From assembly GCA_900073065.1 (NCBI GenBank), contig FJOG01000040.1:1-64000 (forward strand): a DNA stretch of 64,000 nucleotides. The letters are read 5' to 3'. The position numbers and the translations under genes are program-made. This document shows positions 1 through 14,654 of the stretch, one piece after another; the first letter of the stretch is position 1, and each line of letters starts with the position of its first letter. The notes beneath the pieces were generated by a model. It worked only from the letters and a program-made list of their open reading frames with translations, was not told the DNA's origin and did not search any database. This DNA comes from Phialocephala subalpina (Eukaryota; Ascomycota; Leotiomycetes; Helotiales; Mollisiaceae).

Positions 1-1787
1 AAAGAAAAAGAAAAAAAAGTTTATAAAATTACCTTGGAATTATATTCTATATAAAATAAGAATTTAATTTATTATACGTGATTAATAATTAATACTTTTT
101 TTCTTACGTTTTCGTTTTTAATATTAAATATTTAAAATAAAAATAAAAATTTTATTCGATAGAAATCTTTAGTATATTAAATAATTTTTTCTTGAAAGAA
201 ATATATATTTATATTTTAAGGATTAGGTATAAGATTATTGCGAGGTAAATCAAATAATATATTAATCGCTTTGGAAGAAAATATAATGTTATATTACTTT
301 GAGTAATTAGGGAGGATAGCAAAGGGAAACAACCGAATGAGAAGGGTGGATACTAGGAGATCACTGGCAAAAGAGGTTTCTTTCCATATATTTACAACAA
401 TACTATAGGGCTAAAGAGGAAAAAGAAGGGTGTTAAGCAGGGATTAAAGATGGGAAGGGAGGAGGTTAAAAGCGCAGGGAAATGGGAACGGGTTATTGGT
501 GGGGATAGGGAAGGGAAATGGACGGAAAAAGAGTGGCCTTGGAAGGAGGGATCCAAAATCTACTCCCGCAGGAACCCTATAAGGGAGCAGAAATGGATTC
601 CCGGGCAAAATTCGGTAAGGAAACTATAGCCGGGGCACACAGGAGGCAAAAACAGGTTCCACATTATAGTGCACAGGCTGACTCAAAGCGTGGTCAGGAT
701 GCTCAGGCTCTACTCGGGTCTGATCAGGCTCTGTTCGGGCTCTGCTCCAGCATGCTCACCCTTAGCTTAGGTTAAAGCAGCAGTTGCTCACGTCCGCAGA
801 CTAAAACGGAACCAACGGAAGGGAAAATTAATCCTGAGTCTATGGGTATCTTGCATCAAAGGCTTCTCCTGATTCCCCTTGAGCTCTGCGAGTTTGTGAC
901 TCGAGGAAGGTATCGTGTTCCTCGTTTGTCCTCATTGTCCGTAGCTGCAGAGTCTCTGCCTTGCGCTTGGCTGAGCAAATTGGGCCTGGACATTCTGGGT
1001 CCAGACTTTAGTGCTTGATGCACAATGAGATCGATCCAGGATCGTCGTTTGGATGATAGATCGGGATAGGATTTGTAGAACTGCCCGCACGCTCCAGCGC
1101 CCCCATTCCCTGTGACTTGGGGGTCTTGCACCTTAGTCAGCGGCGACAACTCGATCAAATTACCATCGCTGAAGCTCTGATCACTGGTACTGCCAGCTTC
1201 CTGGCAATTGTGAGGCGAGAGTTGCGCCATGTCTGGGATTTGTTGTGATTGAGATGAATTTTGAGTCTTGGACCAGGGGTATTTTGATACTTTTGAGTGC
1301 AGTGAACATGAGAACAAAACAAGGCCAAACGACTGGAAGGAGTGTACCACCCCGAATATCTAGACTAACTATTTTGCGCCAGGGTTCGGTCCTTCCGTGT
1401 TGAATCATGGAATTTGAGGTCTCTCGCGTCACGGGAAACCCCAACCACCAGCAACGGTCTTCCTCAGGGGCGCTGGCTAAGGGAACCTTTCAAATTGGGG
1501 CAGGCCATGGTAAATGCAAGAATATGACCGTAGAAGTTGAAAATCTAAGATTGGACAAAAAACAACTCGCAAAACGTGACACTTGTCTGCCCCATCAAGT
1601 TCGGAGAAAAGATGAGGGCCTCAAAGAACAAAGTCCTCAAAAGCACTAGGACAATGTCTTCGGGAGATAAATCCTCAAGCAATAGGATCCTCAAAAGAGC
1701 AGAATCCTTGCACCCTCAAATTAAGATAACAAGCAATCTCGTAGCGAGAAGGGGCTGGGGTATTCAACAGTCATTAGATCTATCGTA
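1..1787. other. AT-rich edge and gene-free stretch
   Basis: The first ~300 bases are very AT-rich, with runs of A/T and no sustained reading frame. This is typical of the RIP-degraded repeat DNA found between fungal genes. From ~300 the composition returns to normal. Short open frames at 518-775 and 856-1650 have no recognisable motif and overlap one another on both strands, so I do not call genes there. The 3' UTR of the chloride channel gene probably occupies the last 100-200 bases. Confidence 0.5.
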
Positions 1788-4713
1788 TCATAATATCGAT
1801 GTATCGTCGCCTGCAGGACTTATAGGTGTATCGTCACCATCTCTGCTAAGTAAACCTTCTTGCTCGCCTTGGCCTCCTTCTCTTGTAAGCCCTGTCATGG
1901 TATCATCCGAACCCATTGTCCTTCTCGTTTCTTCTGCTCCGTTGAGCACGTACCACACATCTTTCTTCGTTAAAAGTCCTTGAAGAACTCCTCTATCGCT
2001 AAATAATACATATCGTAATCCGAGTTTTTGGAAATAGTTTGCGGTAAGGAGGAGATTCGATCTCGAGGGTAGGGTGAGCGGTGTTTGATCCATCCAAGGT
2101 CTGAGGTCAAGTGTTGTTCTCGGATCTGCAAGTGGCTGATGGGAGAAAAAGGCTTCCGTCTCTGGTGGGAGAGAACGTGGTGCTTCTGTTGAAGTACGGA
2201 TATTGTACTCGAGTTCAGCTCGAGAAATGTATCCCAGAAGTATAGCTTCCCGTGGATCTGATATCACAGGAAAGCCTCGGAATGGCTGTGTCGCCAAAAT
2301 ATTTGTGAGCGACTCGATAGTATGACCGGTCGCCGTTAGTACAATCAGATCATCGATACGGGTCATGATCTGGCTGACTGGGATATCAGGGATCAGAGTC
2401 TCCTCGCTGTTATCCAAGAAGGGATATTCGTTGAAATGGATCCAGCTCTCGTAGATCCCACGCTTGCCAAACGCATCGCCGACCCATTTACTGATCATAA
2501 CAGCGATCATGATTGGGAGAACGTAGGTGAGCGCACCAGTAAGCTCGAACATAATAACCACGATAGAGACAGTCATACGCGTAACTCCTCCAAGCGCTGC
2601 GGCAGCGCCAATGATCGCATAAGTGCCAGGAGTGACACATGGCATGTCTGGTTCGCAGGAGTCGAAGGCAAAGAAATTCGGATGATTGTGGACCCATATT
2701 TCCATGATGATTCCAACAGCTCTGCCGAAAAGAGCCCCTATCGCCATTGACGGTAGTATTATTCCTGCAGGTATCTGCAGCCCGAAGGTTATCGAGGCTA
2801 AGAAGAATCCTAAAATTCCCGCGAAGACGAGCAAGAATATTGTGCCAACAGTTGCTGATCCTGTCTTGCAGAGACCAAATACGTCGTCAGTGACTTTCGA
2901 GCATTCCGCAAAAAGATACTCGACGAGTTCTGAAGATTGAGCTCGCATGTAAAAGTTGGGATAGTTTATCAGCGCCGTGAGCAGCGCAACTATCAAGACT
3001 TGTATGACAGGTCCTGGTAGCCAAGTAGCAGCCTTTTTCCATCGGGCGACTTTCATATTGAGCTTGATGAACAGCCCACCGTAGATACCCTGAATGATGA
3101 TTAGTAATTGTTAGAACAGTATTCGAGGGGAAGTCCATACTCCAAAGATGCCTAGCACAGCAAAGGGAATCAATTCAAACCCATGCCAGCCTGTGCTGTA
3201 AGTAACCTGATATAAAACGAGCTTGCCACTTCGGAAAGGATCGAAAGCTTGCAACATCACAGCAGCCGTCATAGCACATACGAAGCTTTGCCACATTGTC
3301 TTGTCTGGGAAGTAGTATGAAAGTTGCTGGATAATGTTAGATTTTGTTGAATGGAAATTGGTGCCATCGCTTACCTCCAGACTGAATAGGACACCACCAA
3401 TGGGAGACCCAAACGCAACTGAGATGCCGGAAGCCGCAGCTGCCGACAAGACTTCGCGCTTTCGAGCTGGACAAAGTCAGATTTTTCGGTATAGATTATG
3501 AAGGAGTCCCGCTCGCACCTTCATTGTCATTGATATTGCTGAACAGTTTCATCAGAAGATTTGCACAACAGCATGCCACATGCACCAAAGGACCCTCCTT
3601 GCCGAGCCACATCCCTGAGGCAACTGCGAGACACTGAGAACATTAGCTATAAACCGCAATAACTTCGCTGGGCTACTTACAAGTCCAAGTGATTTTATTA
3701 CCAACGTCCATGTTCCCATAAATCTCCGTATTACGAAGCCTCCCAACACCGTCTTGATCTCGGGTATTCCACTATGTTTCGCATATAATGCATATTCTTT
3801 GACGAGCACACTCGCCGTAATCGCAAATAGAACCTTGAACAGTAATCAGTGAGGTTTCTTCATCATTTGCCAACATACTTACTGAGAAGAGAATAAAGAA
3901 AAAGTATTCTATAAACCAGATGCCGCCCGAAGATGTGACATGGAGTGCCTGACTCCAAGGTATCCAGTCTCGACATTGTGAGAACCCGTCGAATCCATAA
4001 CAGCAGAAGTACTTGTTTAGATAAAAGTGACCTCCGTCTTCTCCAGCAACACAATAGCCCGTCTTGATGTCTCCCAACCAGTCACTGGCTACATCAATTC
4101 CCGCAGCAGCAATTCCAGCTGCCAATCCAGTCAGGACTAACACTACCCATACCTGACTCGCATCCCAGAATTGTTGGGCATATCCAAGAAGCCCTGATGC
4201 ACTGGAGTAGAGTATTCGCAGACGTTGTCGCTCCTTTGTATATTCGAAAATCCAATCAATCGCTGTCAAATCATCATATCCAACTCTTCGACCTGGTCCC
4301 TCTACATACCAGTCCAGCGGATTATCCTTTGTGCCATTACCATTACCAATCGCCCCATCTCCGCTGCTGCCAATGTTGTTTAAGCGACTCGAATTCAACG
4401 TCGGGGTGCCTGATCTAGGAGATGGGGTAGTCTGCCGTGAGGTATGCCGCGAACTGTCCCCAGAGAATACGGACAAGAACCTCGAGCCAGAAGGTCGTTT
4501 CTGCTTTCGCTTGAATGATACTATTTCGGCATCGTGGGATTCGAGAGGGTCTTCGGAGAGTAGGGTCTGGTCTTTGGAGTGGTTCGCGACAGGATCGTCG
4601 TTATCGCTGTCGTCTTCGATCGCGGCTGGCTTCGGCGGACTTCGACTCGACGAGGAGGAGCTTCCTTCTTCTGTAGGCATGTATTGGCCTGTGTATGAAC
4701 TCGCCATACTCAT
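1788..4713 (-). CDS. CLC-family voltage-gated chloride channel / H+-Cl- exchanger, six exons
   Basis: Predicted exons on the minus strand are 4713-3883, 3833-3681, 3633-3519, 3466-3375, 3326-3141 and 3089-1788, giving 892 residues. After a Ser-rich, disordered N-terminus of ~130 residues come the CLC transmembrane helices. They include HSGIPE near residue 297 (the first anion-filter motif, usually GSGIP), GKEGP near 339-343 with the gating glutamate, and GSPIGG. Two CBS domains follow the membrane part, near 696-755 and 800-840. Fungal CLC proteins sit in the Golgi, vacuole or plasma membrane and move chloride, often in exchange for protons; which one applies here cannot be read from the sequence. 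The gene diverges from the neurochondrin gene with 222 bp between start codons. The family call is secure; the Gly-to-His change before SGIP marks the fungal subclade rather than loss of function (inference). Confidence 0.93.
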
Positions 4714-4935
4714 ACATCTGCTGGTAGATTTCGCATCGTTGTTAACTTGGCGTGCTTGGCTTGGATTCGAGGCTGAAGCCTGAAGCCTGAGGCTGGTTGA
4801 GAACTGCTTTTGGTGATGTCAGGGGCGGTGAGCATGATTCTGCCGGATCTTCGAAAGCTTCAAATTTTCCAGCAGTCACCAACCTACAACATCAAACGGA
4901 GCATCCTCCGCAAATACACCAACGAAGTTTCCTAA
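4714..4935. promoter_or_regulatory. Shared bidirectional promoter between the CLC and neurochondrin genes
   Basis: Only 222 bp separate two divergent start codons, so both 5' UTRs and core promoters must lie here. No TATA-like box stands out. The arrangement suggests a housekeeping promoter. Confidence 0.55.
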
Positions 4936-6959
4936 ATGGCCGACGAGGGTGCTTCTGGCCCAGCGGCCACGCTGCAGAAAATGCAAGACCTTCTTAGGGC
5001 GAAGGATGACACATCTAGGTTTGTTGGTCTAGCACTGCTCAAATCTGTTCTGGAGAATGGACACCTTGCCCAGGATTCCAAAGAATTACGAGATTTGTGG
5101 GAGGCTCTCTCTCCAAAATTCCTGGATCGATTGCTTCGCGCAAGGCAGAATGAGAAGCTCAGTCAAACGGACTCGAAAGACATGGTTGATCTCGCGGTAG
5201 CTGTACTTCATACATTCACGATCCTGTTGCCAGAAGACTGTCGAAGAGATAAAAGACTAACAGGAAGGACAGCCCCTTTGGTAAAGGCTTTAGTTCTAAG
5301 GTTTGTCTCCTGCCAACTTCTGGGTACAATTACTAACCAGACTCAAGTCCTCCTGAAACTACACTGCTTATTCTTCAAACCCTTTTGAGTGTTGTCAGCC
5401 AGCCTGAAGGAGCCGTGGAGTTACTCCACCTTGAAGACCTGTCTCCGCTCACAGAGCTTGCCAACCAGTATCCCCTTGTCTTGGAGATTATTTCATTCAC
5501 GTGGACAAATGCAGCCCTCATGCCGTCAGAGGTTCCGGTGGTTCAAAAAAGGATAGATCAAATCTTTCCTACTTTGATCGTCAATTTCAGAGGAAGTGAT
5601 GGAGTCACATTACTCAGTTCCGTGGCAAATCTAATTCCCAAGCTGGAGCCAGGAGTATGTACAGAACTTATTAGATAACATCCTTGTACTAACGGAATAC
5701 AGATCCTTCCCAACAGTCCAAAGTGGCTTGGATCTCTCATCGAGATATTGCGAAAGCTGGTTGCCAACAAGCCCACAGCAGCTGGTAGAGCGGCTTACAC
5801 CCAGCTAGCAGCAGCTCTTCTCCAAACATATCCTGCAACATGCCCCGCGATACTGTTCAAGGATGAAAGACAAGATGACTCTGACAGCAAACCATTCTCG
5901 TATCTTTTCATCAACCTTTTACTGATTGATCTCCGATCATCATTTCCTTCGTTGCTTTCACAACTCAACAGCTCTCAGTACCCCGCCACCGCACAAAGAT
6001 TGGCCGCAGCCTTTGATGTTATATCGAGCTTTGTCGCCTTCCTAATCGGCAGCCTCGATGAAGAAGTGAACACATCAGGCTTCAGCATGGCTTCTGATCT
6101 GCTGCTGAAGCTTCGCAAAGATATTGCAGAGACAATATCTCTCACAATCGAATACCTCCGTGATAGATGGGACGCGTCTATAGCTGGAGCGGCGGGTTTG
6201 CATCATGATGCTAGAAGTGGGACTGCTGCTACTTCTGAGGGTACACGATTGACTTTGACATGGGAGTCGATCAAAGATCAAGTGCACACAGATCCATTAG
6301 TGCTAGCCGGCATACGAGCCATGGCTATATGGATTCGAGAGGACGAAAACGACAACTTGCGGAACGAGGCGACTGGCATGATGGACATGTTGGTTGAGCT
6401 CTATAAATTGGGATCCCAGGGCTCTCTGGACTTCCGGTATCCCATCTTGCTCGCTCTCGAGGGCACCATGCTCACAGACGGCGGTGTCGATGCATTTCTC
6501 AACCAAAACGGTTGGGATGCGGTTTCCGAGGACCTCCAAACCATCGTGAGGAGCACAGCAGAGCAAAAGGGCCCTGAAGACACCTCTGCACTTGACGATG
6601 CAAATCGCGGATTGCAAATTGTTCGAGTCTTGCTTGCTGTGGTGGACCATCAATCAACCTCGTTTCCACAAGAGGCTTGGATGACCGCAGTCACAACCAC
6701 AGCATCGATGAATGTTCCAGCAAGCACTCCTGCAGCCACCATCCTCGAATTTCAGATTGCGATGCTCCAGCTGTCAACAGCGTTATTGTCGAAGGCGTCG
6801 GGCGGCATGATGAAGCGATACATCACCAGCTACCCAGCTCTTTCGGGTTTGGTAAAACAGCTGAGCCGCTTGACGAAGGGCTTACCTGATGAAGCGGAAG
6901 CCGCTGATCTCCTGAGCCTGCTGGAGGACGTCTCTCTTGACCTTGGCAACCTACGGTAA
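4936..6959 (+). CDS. Neurochondrin-family protein, three exons
   Basis: Exons 4936-5300, 5348-5654 and 5703-6959 encode 642 residues. Both introns are under 50 bp and contain a clear ACTAAC branch site. The second junction uses the AG at 5346-5347, because the earlier AG at 5339-5340 would lead straight to a stop. The product is almost entirely alpha-helical and Leu-rich, as expected for the armadillo-like neurochondrin repeats (the fungal branch of PF05536/DUF1941). The N-terminus reads like the family start: a short acidic leader, then LRAKDDTSRFVGLALLKSVL. Fungal members are poorly studied; animal neurochondrin is a cytosolic scaffold. The start is the first ATG after the divergent promoter and is in frame with the conserved start. 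The identification is by recall of the family's N-terminal pattern, so it is likely but not certain. Confidence 0.82.
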
Positions 6960-9900
6960 TGCTGAAGAGACTTTGCATATGGCAGACTGCAGGCTACTGA
7001 CCTCTCACCTTTGCCTGCCGATCATGATTCTGGAAGCATACTTCATTGCCCAATAAGGACTTATATTCCAAAACAGAAGGAGGATAACGCTACAGAAAGA
7101 TATCCTTGAAGAGCATCCTCGACCCCAGCGAATCGTCATAGCCATTGGCAGTCTCGGAACTCGGATACTTGAATGATGCATCTGCGCGACTTAAGCAAGA
7201 ACACTGTCAGCTTACTTTACATCTCAACAATTCTTGGCTCCATCCCGTATTATCCAGTCCCGTTACAACTTCAACTACGTCCCATCCTCGCCGTACCTGC
7301 GTCCCGTGGCTGAGTGTTCTATCTCATCTTTTGTTGCACGTCGAGATATTAATCTAAATATCCCCCTTGCGGAAAGGTCTACCTCTGAGATGACATTACC
7401 TCGTACACGCTTTTCTTTCACCACACAAATGAAAGCCTAGTACCTTATCATCTTGTGGTGTAGATGGTATCACGACGCATGGCCACCGTATTGTGTAAGA
7501 TGACAGCGGCTCGTAAGGCTGTACCCTGATCGAATTGAAGATTGGCAGCGGGACGATCAGTGTTACTATTCATAGGACAAGTACAACGTTACAACACAGT
7601 GCTACGCAATACCCTATCATGACCGTGTTCAATTGTTTCTGTTTGGTTTCATTGGATGGTTTGATTGTGATAATGCGTCCACTTCCGTCATTCTAATATC
7701 GAGTTCGTTGTCAGTTTGGATGGAAGCTACCCATTCGGTAAAGGAATCTCACGTCATCTTCCAATGTGGACGAACGATCGTTGAATGGAATTAGAGTGCA
7801 TCCCTCTTCCGTTGGGGTTCCTGAGTAATGTCACATTCGTCCATATTGGAAAGAAGTTATCATCGTGTTCGGGAGTCTAGCCGAAAAGTGTTTCCCCTCT
7901 CTCGCCATTCAGGTCGAGCCTCATGTCATAATTGCTATCAAGCACGGCTTCACATACCGCCAGACAACCTCCAACAATATACATATTGAAGATAGTTGTC
8001 AGTATTCTTATCCAGAGCCAAGTCAAACGCGCATTCGGATCCTCGGTTTCCTTGCTCTGGCCGCATCGCGGCTCGGGCACCTTGTCACTTCTCGGTAACC
8101 TGGCCCGCAAAAGGAAGATCAAAATCCCAATGCAACCCGCTTGGATCCCGCCTTACCATTCCGTCCTATCCATCAGCCAGAGAGTCCTTGTTCCCAGGCT
8201 CAAGCACTGTGATTCCCATTTCCCGGTCGTCAGTGAAGTCGACCTGGAGTGGGGCTGACGGCTGAGGCCCTGTTCTCCCTCGACTAATTCCGCCAACTTC
8301 CAAGGCTTCAAAAACAGGATCGCGGGTAGCGAATTGGCAAAAGCAAAGACGATCTCTGACGATGGCCGGTTTCCACAGAAGGAAGAAACAGTGGAGCCTC
8401 TTTGGACTCGTGGAGGATTGAAAGTCTAGATTTCTTCGCTTGAAAACATGTGGTGGGGGGAACGGAGAAGCACGATCCTTCACCCACGTTTCTCACCTCA
8501 TCACCTCGTGGCAGAAGGCTCGTGACAGACCCACACGGAGTGACGAAGTTGAGCATGGACAAAGATCCCCAGCTATATATCCCTTATCGGAGTATTCTCC
8601 GAGGGAGGTGAAGATCATTACTTGGGCCCTTTAATAGACAGGCGCTCGGATCACACCTTATTTGCTCAGCCGGGACGCTTGACATGCGCTTCGTCCGAGG
8701 CGCTTGGGGCAAACACGGCTTGGAATTTGTGAAGTGGAGAATGTTCAAGTAGGAATGAAGATCACAACTGAGGTGGGGATGGGAAGGAATGGAGAGCTTG
8801 AAACACTTGAAGGAGACTAATAAAAAGCAATACTCTGGTTGTCAATGGGGGGGAAAACATTGCCGACGGGCTACTGCAGGAGAGTCTCAGTTCTTGGCTT
8901 TCAATTCCTCCCTGAGAAAAAGGAAGGCATAATTTGATGCCGATAACCGCTCTGGGAGTGCTTGGAGGAGAAATCAAGGCCCATACCACCGGCACCACCA
9001 ACAATAAGCAATGGTCTATGCTTCGACAGTGACCGATCTTCAGGAGTTAAAAGAAAGAAGAACAACGGTCGCGCTTTAGATCGTTCTGCCTCGGTACTTT
9101 TGAGTCAGGTTCCGAATCCTTCCGGGCTTCCGCTGAGGATAAAGACGATTGAGTGAGAAAACACGGTGGGTGCTTAGCATCAACATAGGAAGAGGCTGAG
9201 GGAAACAATCATGCCAGGGACTTCCTAGAAATGAAAGACCCGTTGAAAAACGATGGCCTTTAAATTGATACATGACTCGAATAGACAGTGCTTGACCAGA
9301 GATGGTTATCTTCTCCGAAGTCAACGAGAAATAAGCTATGGCCAATGCTCAAATTGATAGAGCGACGCTGAGCCTCAATCGTTCGTTCGGCACTTCAAAC
9401 GAACAAATATCCCCTCGCTTTATCAAATTATCGACAGTCCGGCGAAGAGCTAAACTGAGCCCCGCCATGACCTCAACTCCACACCTGCATTCTTCAATGC
9501 CCCTCCTTCACCATCCATTCTCTATACCACCCCAAAACACTCCAAAAACGGCCCTACGGAGCAAAATACTCATTCAAACTCTGATCACCACACTTACGAC
9601 AATCATCTTCCCCATACGTCGGCGGGGTGTTGTGGTGGGATGTTTGGTGTGTGATCAGATCGCTCGCACAGACGACACCGTCACGAACCATTCAGTACTG
9701 GACTGCGAACTGTTCATAGCGTACTTGTTCACCGCTTGAAACTAGGGAGCAGCCGTTGATTTTCGGTATGCTTTGCCGTGCGCACCTTTTCTGGATTTAT
9801 CGGAATGTGGTTGATGAAGGAAGGGGAGTGTGTGGCGAAGAGATATGGTACAAAGCGAGTTTAATGACGTGCTGGGAGAATTGGTAATGTGGCAGCAGCA

Positions 9901-12900
9901 TAGCTCCTGCAGACTTTCAGACCGGGTAAGTAAATGAGAGAGGATCGGACTGCGTGGCGGAGTGTGCAGAAGGCTTGATTGATGTGTGCGGAGCTGCATG
10001 CTAGAGGATAGCTGACTCATAACAAGCTGTGGAGAAGGAAAAGCAGGATGGGAAAGCGTTTTGACCTTCTGTTTGAGAGAGGTGGTCGTGATCACCCCGA
10101 GGCAACCGCATTGCTTCCATCTCCTTGAAGTTGAAGGGCAATAACGGTAAGACAAAAAGATGATCTTTGAGGAAGGCGCCAAAGCCCTGGCGACGAGAAT
10201 GAAGGTTCATGAAAGCGGGAGCGAAACACAACTACACATCGTCTCTCGAGACCACTTGCTCTCAATTCGACGGTCATCCCATCTTAGAAACGTGTTCTAG
10301 AGATCCTCACTACGATCAACAGTACCACATGATACCAAACCCCTGATCTTCCGCTTTAGACCGACATTATGCGTCGCGTCGCTGTACCGTGGTCTCCAAC
10401 TCTGCAGGACACCGCAATGAATACATCCAAACTAGCTGAACAAAATTTTCAAACCTCTCGTAACGACAGATGCGCAGACTGCAGTATGTATACCTAAACA
10501 ACCAACATTGCGCTGCATTGTGGAGAACCCTGCAGTCGATCCTGGGGGAATGTCTTTCATTTATTTGAGTTTTGGTCCTTTGGTGCCTTGACCAGAAATG
10601 GATGAGCTCAGAGTATAAAAGCTGGAGACGAAGGTGTAGGGCTGAAACTGAATGCAAAACGGGAAAGATATTGATGAAGGGAATGGGCGGAGTGGGAAAA
10701 TTGCAGCAAGAGCAACGGCTGTGAGAGGAACTCAAGCGCATGAATCTTACTCCTCATCTATGGCACCCCTTCTCCTCTCATCTCTTCTGCCTCTTCTTTC
10801 TTCTCACAACCCCTTCAAATTCAAATGCCGAAAGGTCCGAAGAAGGAAGAGATCAGACTGTGCGGTCAAACATCGGATGTGGTTGAAAGTAGGAAGCAGA
10901 AGTCTGAATGGTGGCATCCGCATGCACGCTCGGATCGCAGCGCAGTCAAGTGATATCTGCAACGTCCGTGCCACGATAAACGGGCAACCAATAACGAGAT
11001 CTATATTGCCATCAGCATCATCACCGTAAGATCTCTGTTTGCGCACAGATATTGAATACGTCGAGGTACATGATGTGGCTTTCTTTGATGATTGTGCAGC
11101 GGCTGATTTGAGGTTGTGTTGCCTATAGTTAGTAAGGTTGTTAAAGCATACTGCATGCTGTTAGCGGATTAGAAATAGGCTCCATAATCAATCCAATCAC
11201 CTAAGCCGGTGATGGGTTCAGGTACGCCTTGCCACCATCCTCAATGCATCCCAGGAAACCTTGTACTCCCCGTGCCGGTCCATCAACTCTCCTTCCCTAT
11301 TGGCTTCGTCCCCCTTCAATATCGCGCCGACATCAAACTTCCTCGGGATGAGCAGATGAAATTGTTCCGCCAACCCTTACAAACTTTGGTGAAGGAGCCA
11401 TCTTTCCACCTCGCGGCACCGAGAGGTACTTCTAGAACTTGTCCAGAACGGACCCTTCTCCGTTGACGGTGACATGGCTACGGAGTGCCAGCAACATGAA
11501 ACGGTCCTGAAGCTAAGCGGACTGCGGGAGCGGGGATATACGAGCTTGACCTTGTCCTTGCTATGCACGTTATGACTGTTTGATATTGAATAAGGATGCA
11601 TCGCTTATCTGATGGGCTTGTTGGAGATGATGTGATGGATTGGGTGTTGCGCGCCGGGTGCCCGGGATCGGGACGGTCGAGAAGGGTCGAAGGATGGGAT
11701 GGGATGGGATGTTGGGATGGAGGATTGCGGCGAGGTTTCTAGAGATAACGGGGGAGATCTTGGACGGAGATGGGGCCGAGAGTGGTAAGTTTAGCGAATG
11801 AGAAGGGGAAGGAAGAGATCTTGAATGTACCCCGTATGTACAACAGGTAGAGTGTGACGCATTTGAAGATGCAAGTGACATGCGGACTAAGTTGCCATCC
11901 TCGAAGAGATCCTACAGTTGCTGCAACTCGACAGATGCGCAGCGATACTCCCTTCTCTGTTATCACTGAAGCAGGGTTTGGATGTTTCGATAAGAGTGAA
12001 AGAAGGCAAGAAGATGCGACTTAGCTTCGTCGTTACCTTCGATGCGAGATTTGACTTGCGATTGGAGGACTTTTAATAACGATAGCGGTGCACGTATAGA
12101 CTTTTCTTCCATACCTATTATGCCTCATGGCTTGTTTCGAAGATGTTTAACAGCTGCTTACTTACTTCCTCCATGATTCATTATTGCGTACTTATTGGTC
12201 TTTAACTACGCAATTGTACCTAAAAATACAATTTTTGGCTAGAAGAAGACAATACCTTGCATCAGTGCGTTTCTACAGCAACGATCAAAGTGGACAGTGG
12301 ATAGTTATCAGCTGTGAGATATGTGGTGGAGTGCATCTCGTCCCGATGTCTCTCGGCAAGCCACCTGGAGTTGTGCTGTTGAAAGGATGATCCTGTGCCT
12401 ATTTCGGCATGTTCGGGTCTTCCTTCTCAGACTCAGCTGCGCCTCACCGTATATGACGAGATGGGATTCTTGTTTTGCGGGGTGATGCAAATCGTACACG
12501 GCAGAGAATCGACATATCCTTTCCCGGAAGATGTGCGGCCGCATACCAGACGCGGGTTGGAAATGGTGAAGTACAACTCGCAAGATCGAATGCATCTGGT
12601 ATGGTACGGTACTTTTGGGTATTAAAGATCATCCTCAACTAGGGTATTGAATGGGGCATTAAGATCTCCAATGCATATGCAAGAGAAGAACGGTGTTGAA
12701 AGCTACCGGCAAGACATCGGGATGAACCTTTCAACGGCTCATCAGATTGATAACTTGTTTTCACCACTCGTGTCTTCCCTCATCTCTCCAATACGATGTA
12801 TGCCTCCATATTCATCTAGTCAGCCTCACGAACAGTTTTGGCGTTGTGCATGTGCATGCAGTAGCCCTTGACTCGAAAACACGAGGACGAACCATCGTGG

Positions 12901-14634
12901 CACTTGGGGAGGAACTTGTGTGGATGGCGAAGAACTAGAATAAGCGTAGAACACGACTCGAGATGTCAAAGCGTAGTGCAGGAACTAGTGTCCTGATCGC
13001 CGAGGAGTTCGTCCGATTGGGTTTTCAGGGTTAATGTCTTGAATGTCCTCATTCTTTCTGGAAAGTTAATTTTCGATAAGATGTTTGGCTTGAAGGAGAA
13101 ATGACCATCATGCGATCAATTGCTTTGTAGGGAACCAGGTTTGAGAAGAGGAGAGGAGGTTTGAGATGAGATGTGGGGGATAGGAAAGACAAGACATTGC
13201 GATTTAGGCTGAGTGTCCAAGATGCCCATCGCAACTGCTGGCCCCGTTGAAAAAGTAACCTACCAGAAAGGAGGAGGCTGTACCTTTGTACCGATGGTCT
13301 GGATTAACGTGAAGCCATGAACTGATTTAAACTTTGGACTTGCCTTCACTCCTCACTGCACTGCATCGCCCGTCCACCTTGGAACACGAACACCAAATCA
13401 TGCTTTAGGAACTTTCCCACGTCCGCCCTGTTTTGAAGCAGCCTTCTCAACTTAAATGGCTGCATTTCTCGATCGCGATAAAGTTCAACACTCGACACGA
13501 GCACACTACTCGACGCGAGCACACTGCTCGAATCCTTTGCGGAATGAAAAATGAAAAATGCAGTCAATCGCCTGAATCCCATCCATCCATCATGCAACTC
13601 AAAATGAAGATCAGCGAGCAATCATGCCTGAGATCTGGAGATCCCCCCGAAACCACACCAACCAGCCAACCTACAATTCCGCAACCAGCACTAACCCAGC
13701 CTCACTAGTCCAACGAACCATTTCAAGCCACAAAAAAAATTGACAGTAAAAGCAGCAACAAACTCCTCTTATCCCGCTGTCTTCAGCTGGACAATTTGAT
13801 TTGGCCGGGAGCTTAGACCCCGAAGCCATGTGTAAACAACGTGCTAGACAACGTGGCATTTGCGCCACAGCATGCACTAGGAAATCCAAGGCCGGAAATT
13901 CGGTCTGACTCCGAAGTTTAATTTTGAGAAACGGAATATTGATGGACGCCAGGAAGACGAGATGAGAAGGTCGAAAGGAGTGATGGACCGTGGATGAGAG
14001 GATGAGGAAGTTGTTTTGGGAATGGAAATGGGGATGGGAAAGGGGGTGGTCTGTGATGTGATGATTGATTTATTAAGGGAGGGACGGTGTTGCCGTCGCC
14101 ACTGAGACGGTGGAGGCGAATTCGTGGATATGTGCCGTGCTTGAGGCCACGTTCTGCGGGAAATATTCTTTAGGGGAGAAGGAATAAATTATTGCAAGAA
14201 GGAAATAGAAGACGAAGAAAGGGACGTTGGAAAGTGTGCCTAGCGGCTGTCCCGACCATCTCAGGTATCATCACCTCATGGATCATGGTCTAGCCCGACA
14301 AACTCCCTGTCTTGGGGTCCAAAAAATCCCCAAAATTGCTTCCGAGTCTTACCTAGAATTCTGGCCACGCATTAGACCTCTCGTCTGATCACTGATGACT
14401 CCAACCTTTCCAAATATTTACTTTTACTGTATATCCCTCAATGCCGTGAGCACGCATGCAGGAGGATAGGCTTACATCTCTTATCAAGCGACAGCCCTAG
14501 ACCTGCCGAATATGATATATGATACCTCGAATAAATGATGACAGGTACCAGATTTTGAGAATATTTGGTGCATGTATGATTTTCGCGGGAAGGGAAGAAG
14601 GGTGGGATTGGCAGGGCCGAGCCGGGTGCGATGG
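6960..14634. other. Gene-poor interval, left part
   Basis: I found no reading frame here with a recognisable domain, signal peptide plus intron structure, or consistent codon use. Open frames are under ~150 codons, overlap on several frames and lack motifs. Composition is not strongly AT-biased, so this does not look like RIP-degraded repeat DNA. A short GGGAT tandem run lies at about 11692-11722. The region could hold non-coding transcripts, long regulatory sequence or lineage-specific small genes that cannot be told apart from chance. Confidence 0.5.
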
Positions 14635-14654
14635 NNNNNNNNNNNNNNNNNNNN
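14635..14654. other. Assembly gap (20 N)
   Basis: Twenty consecutive N. The round number suggests a placeholder length, so distances across this point should not be trusted. Confidence 0.99.
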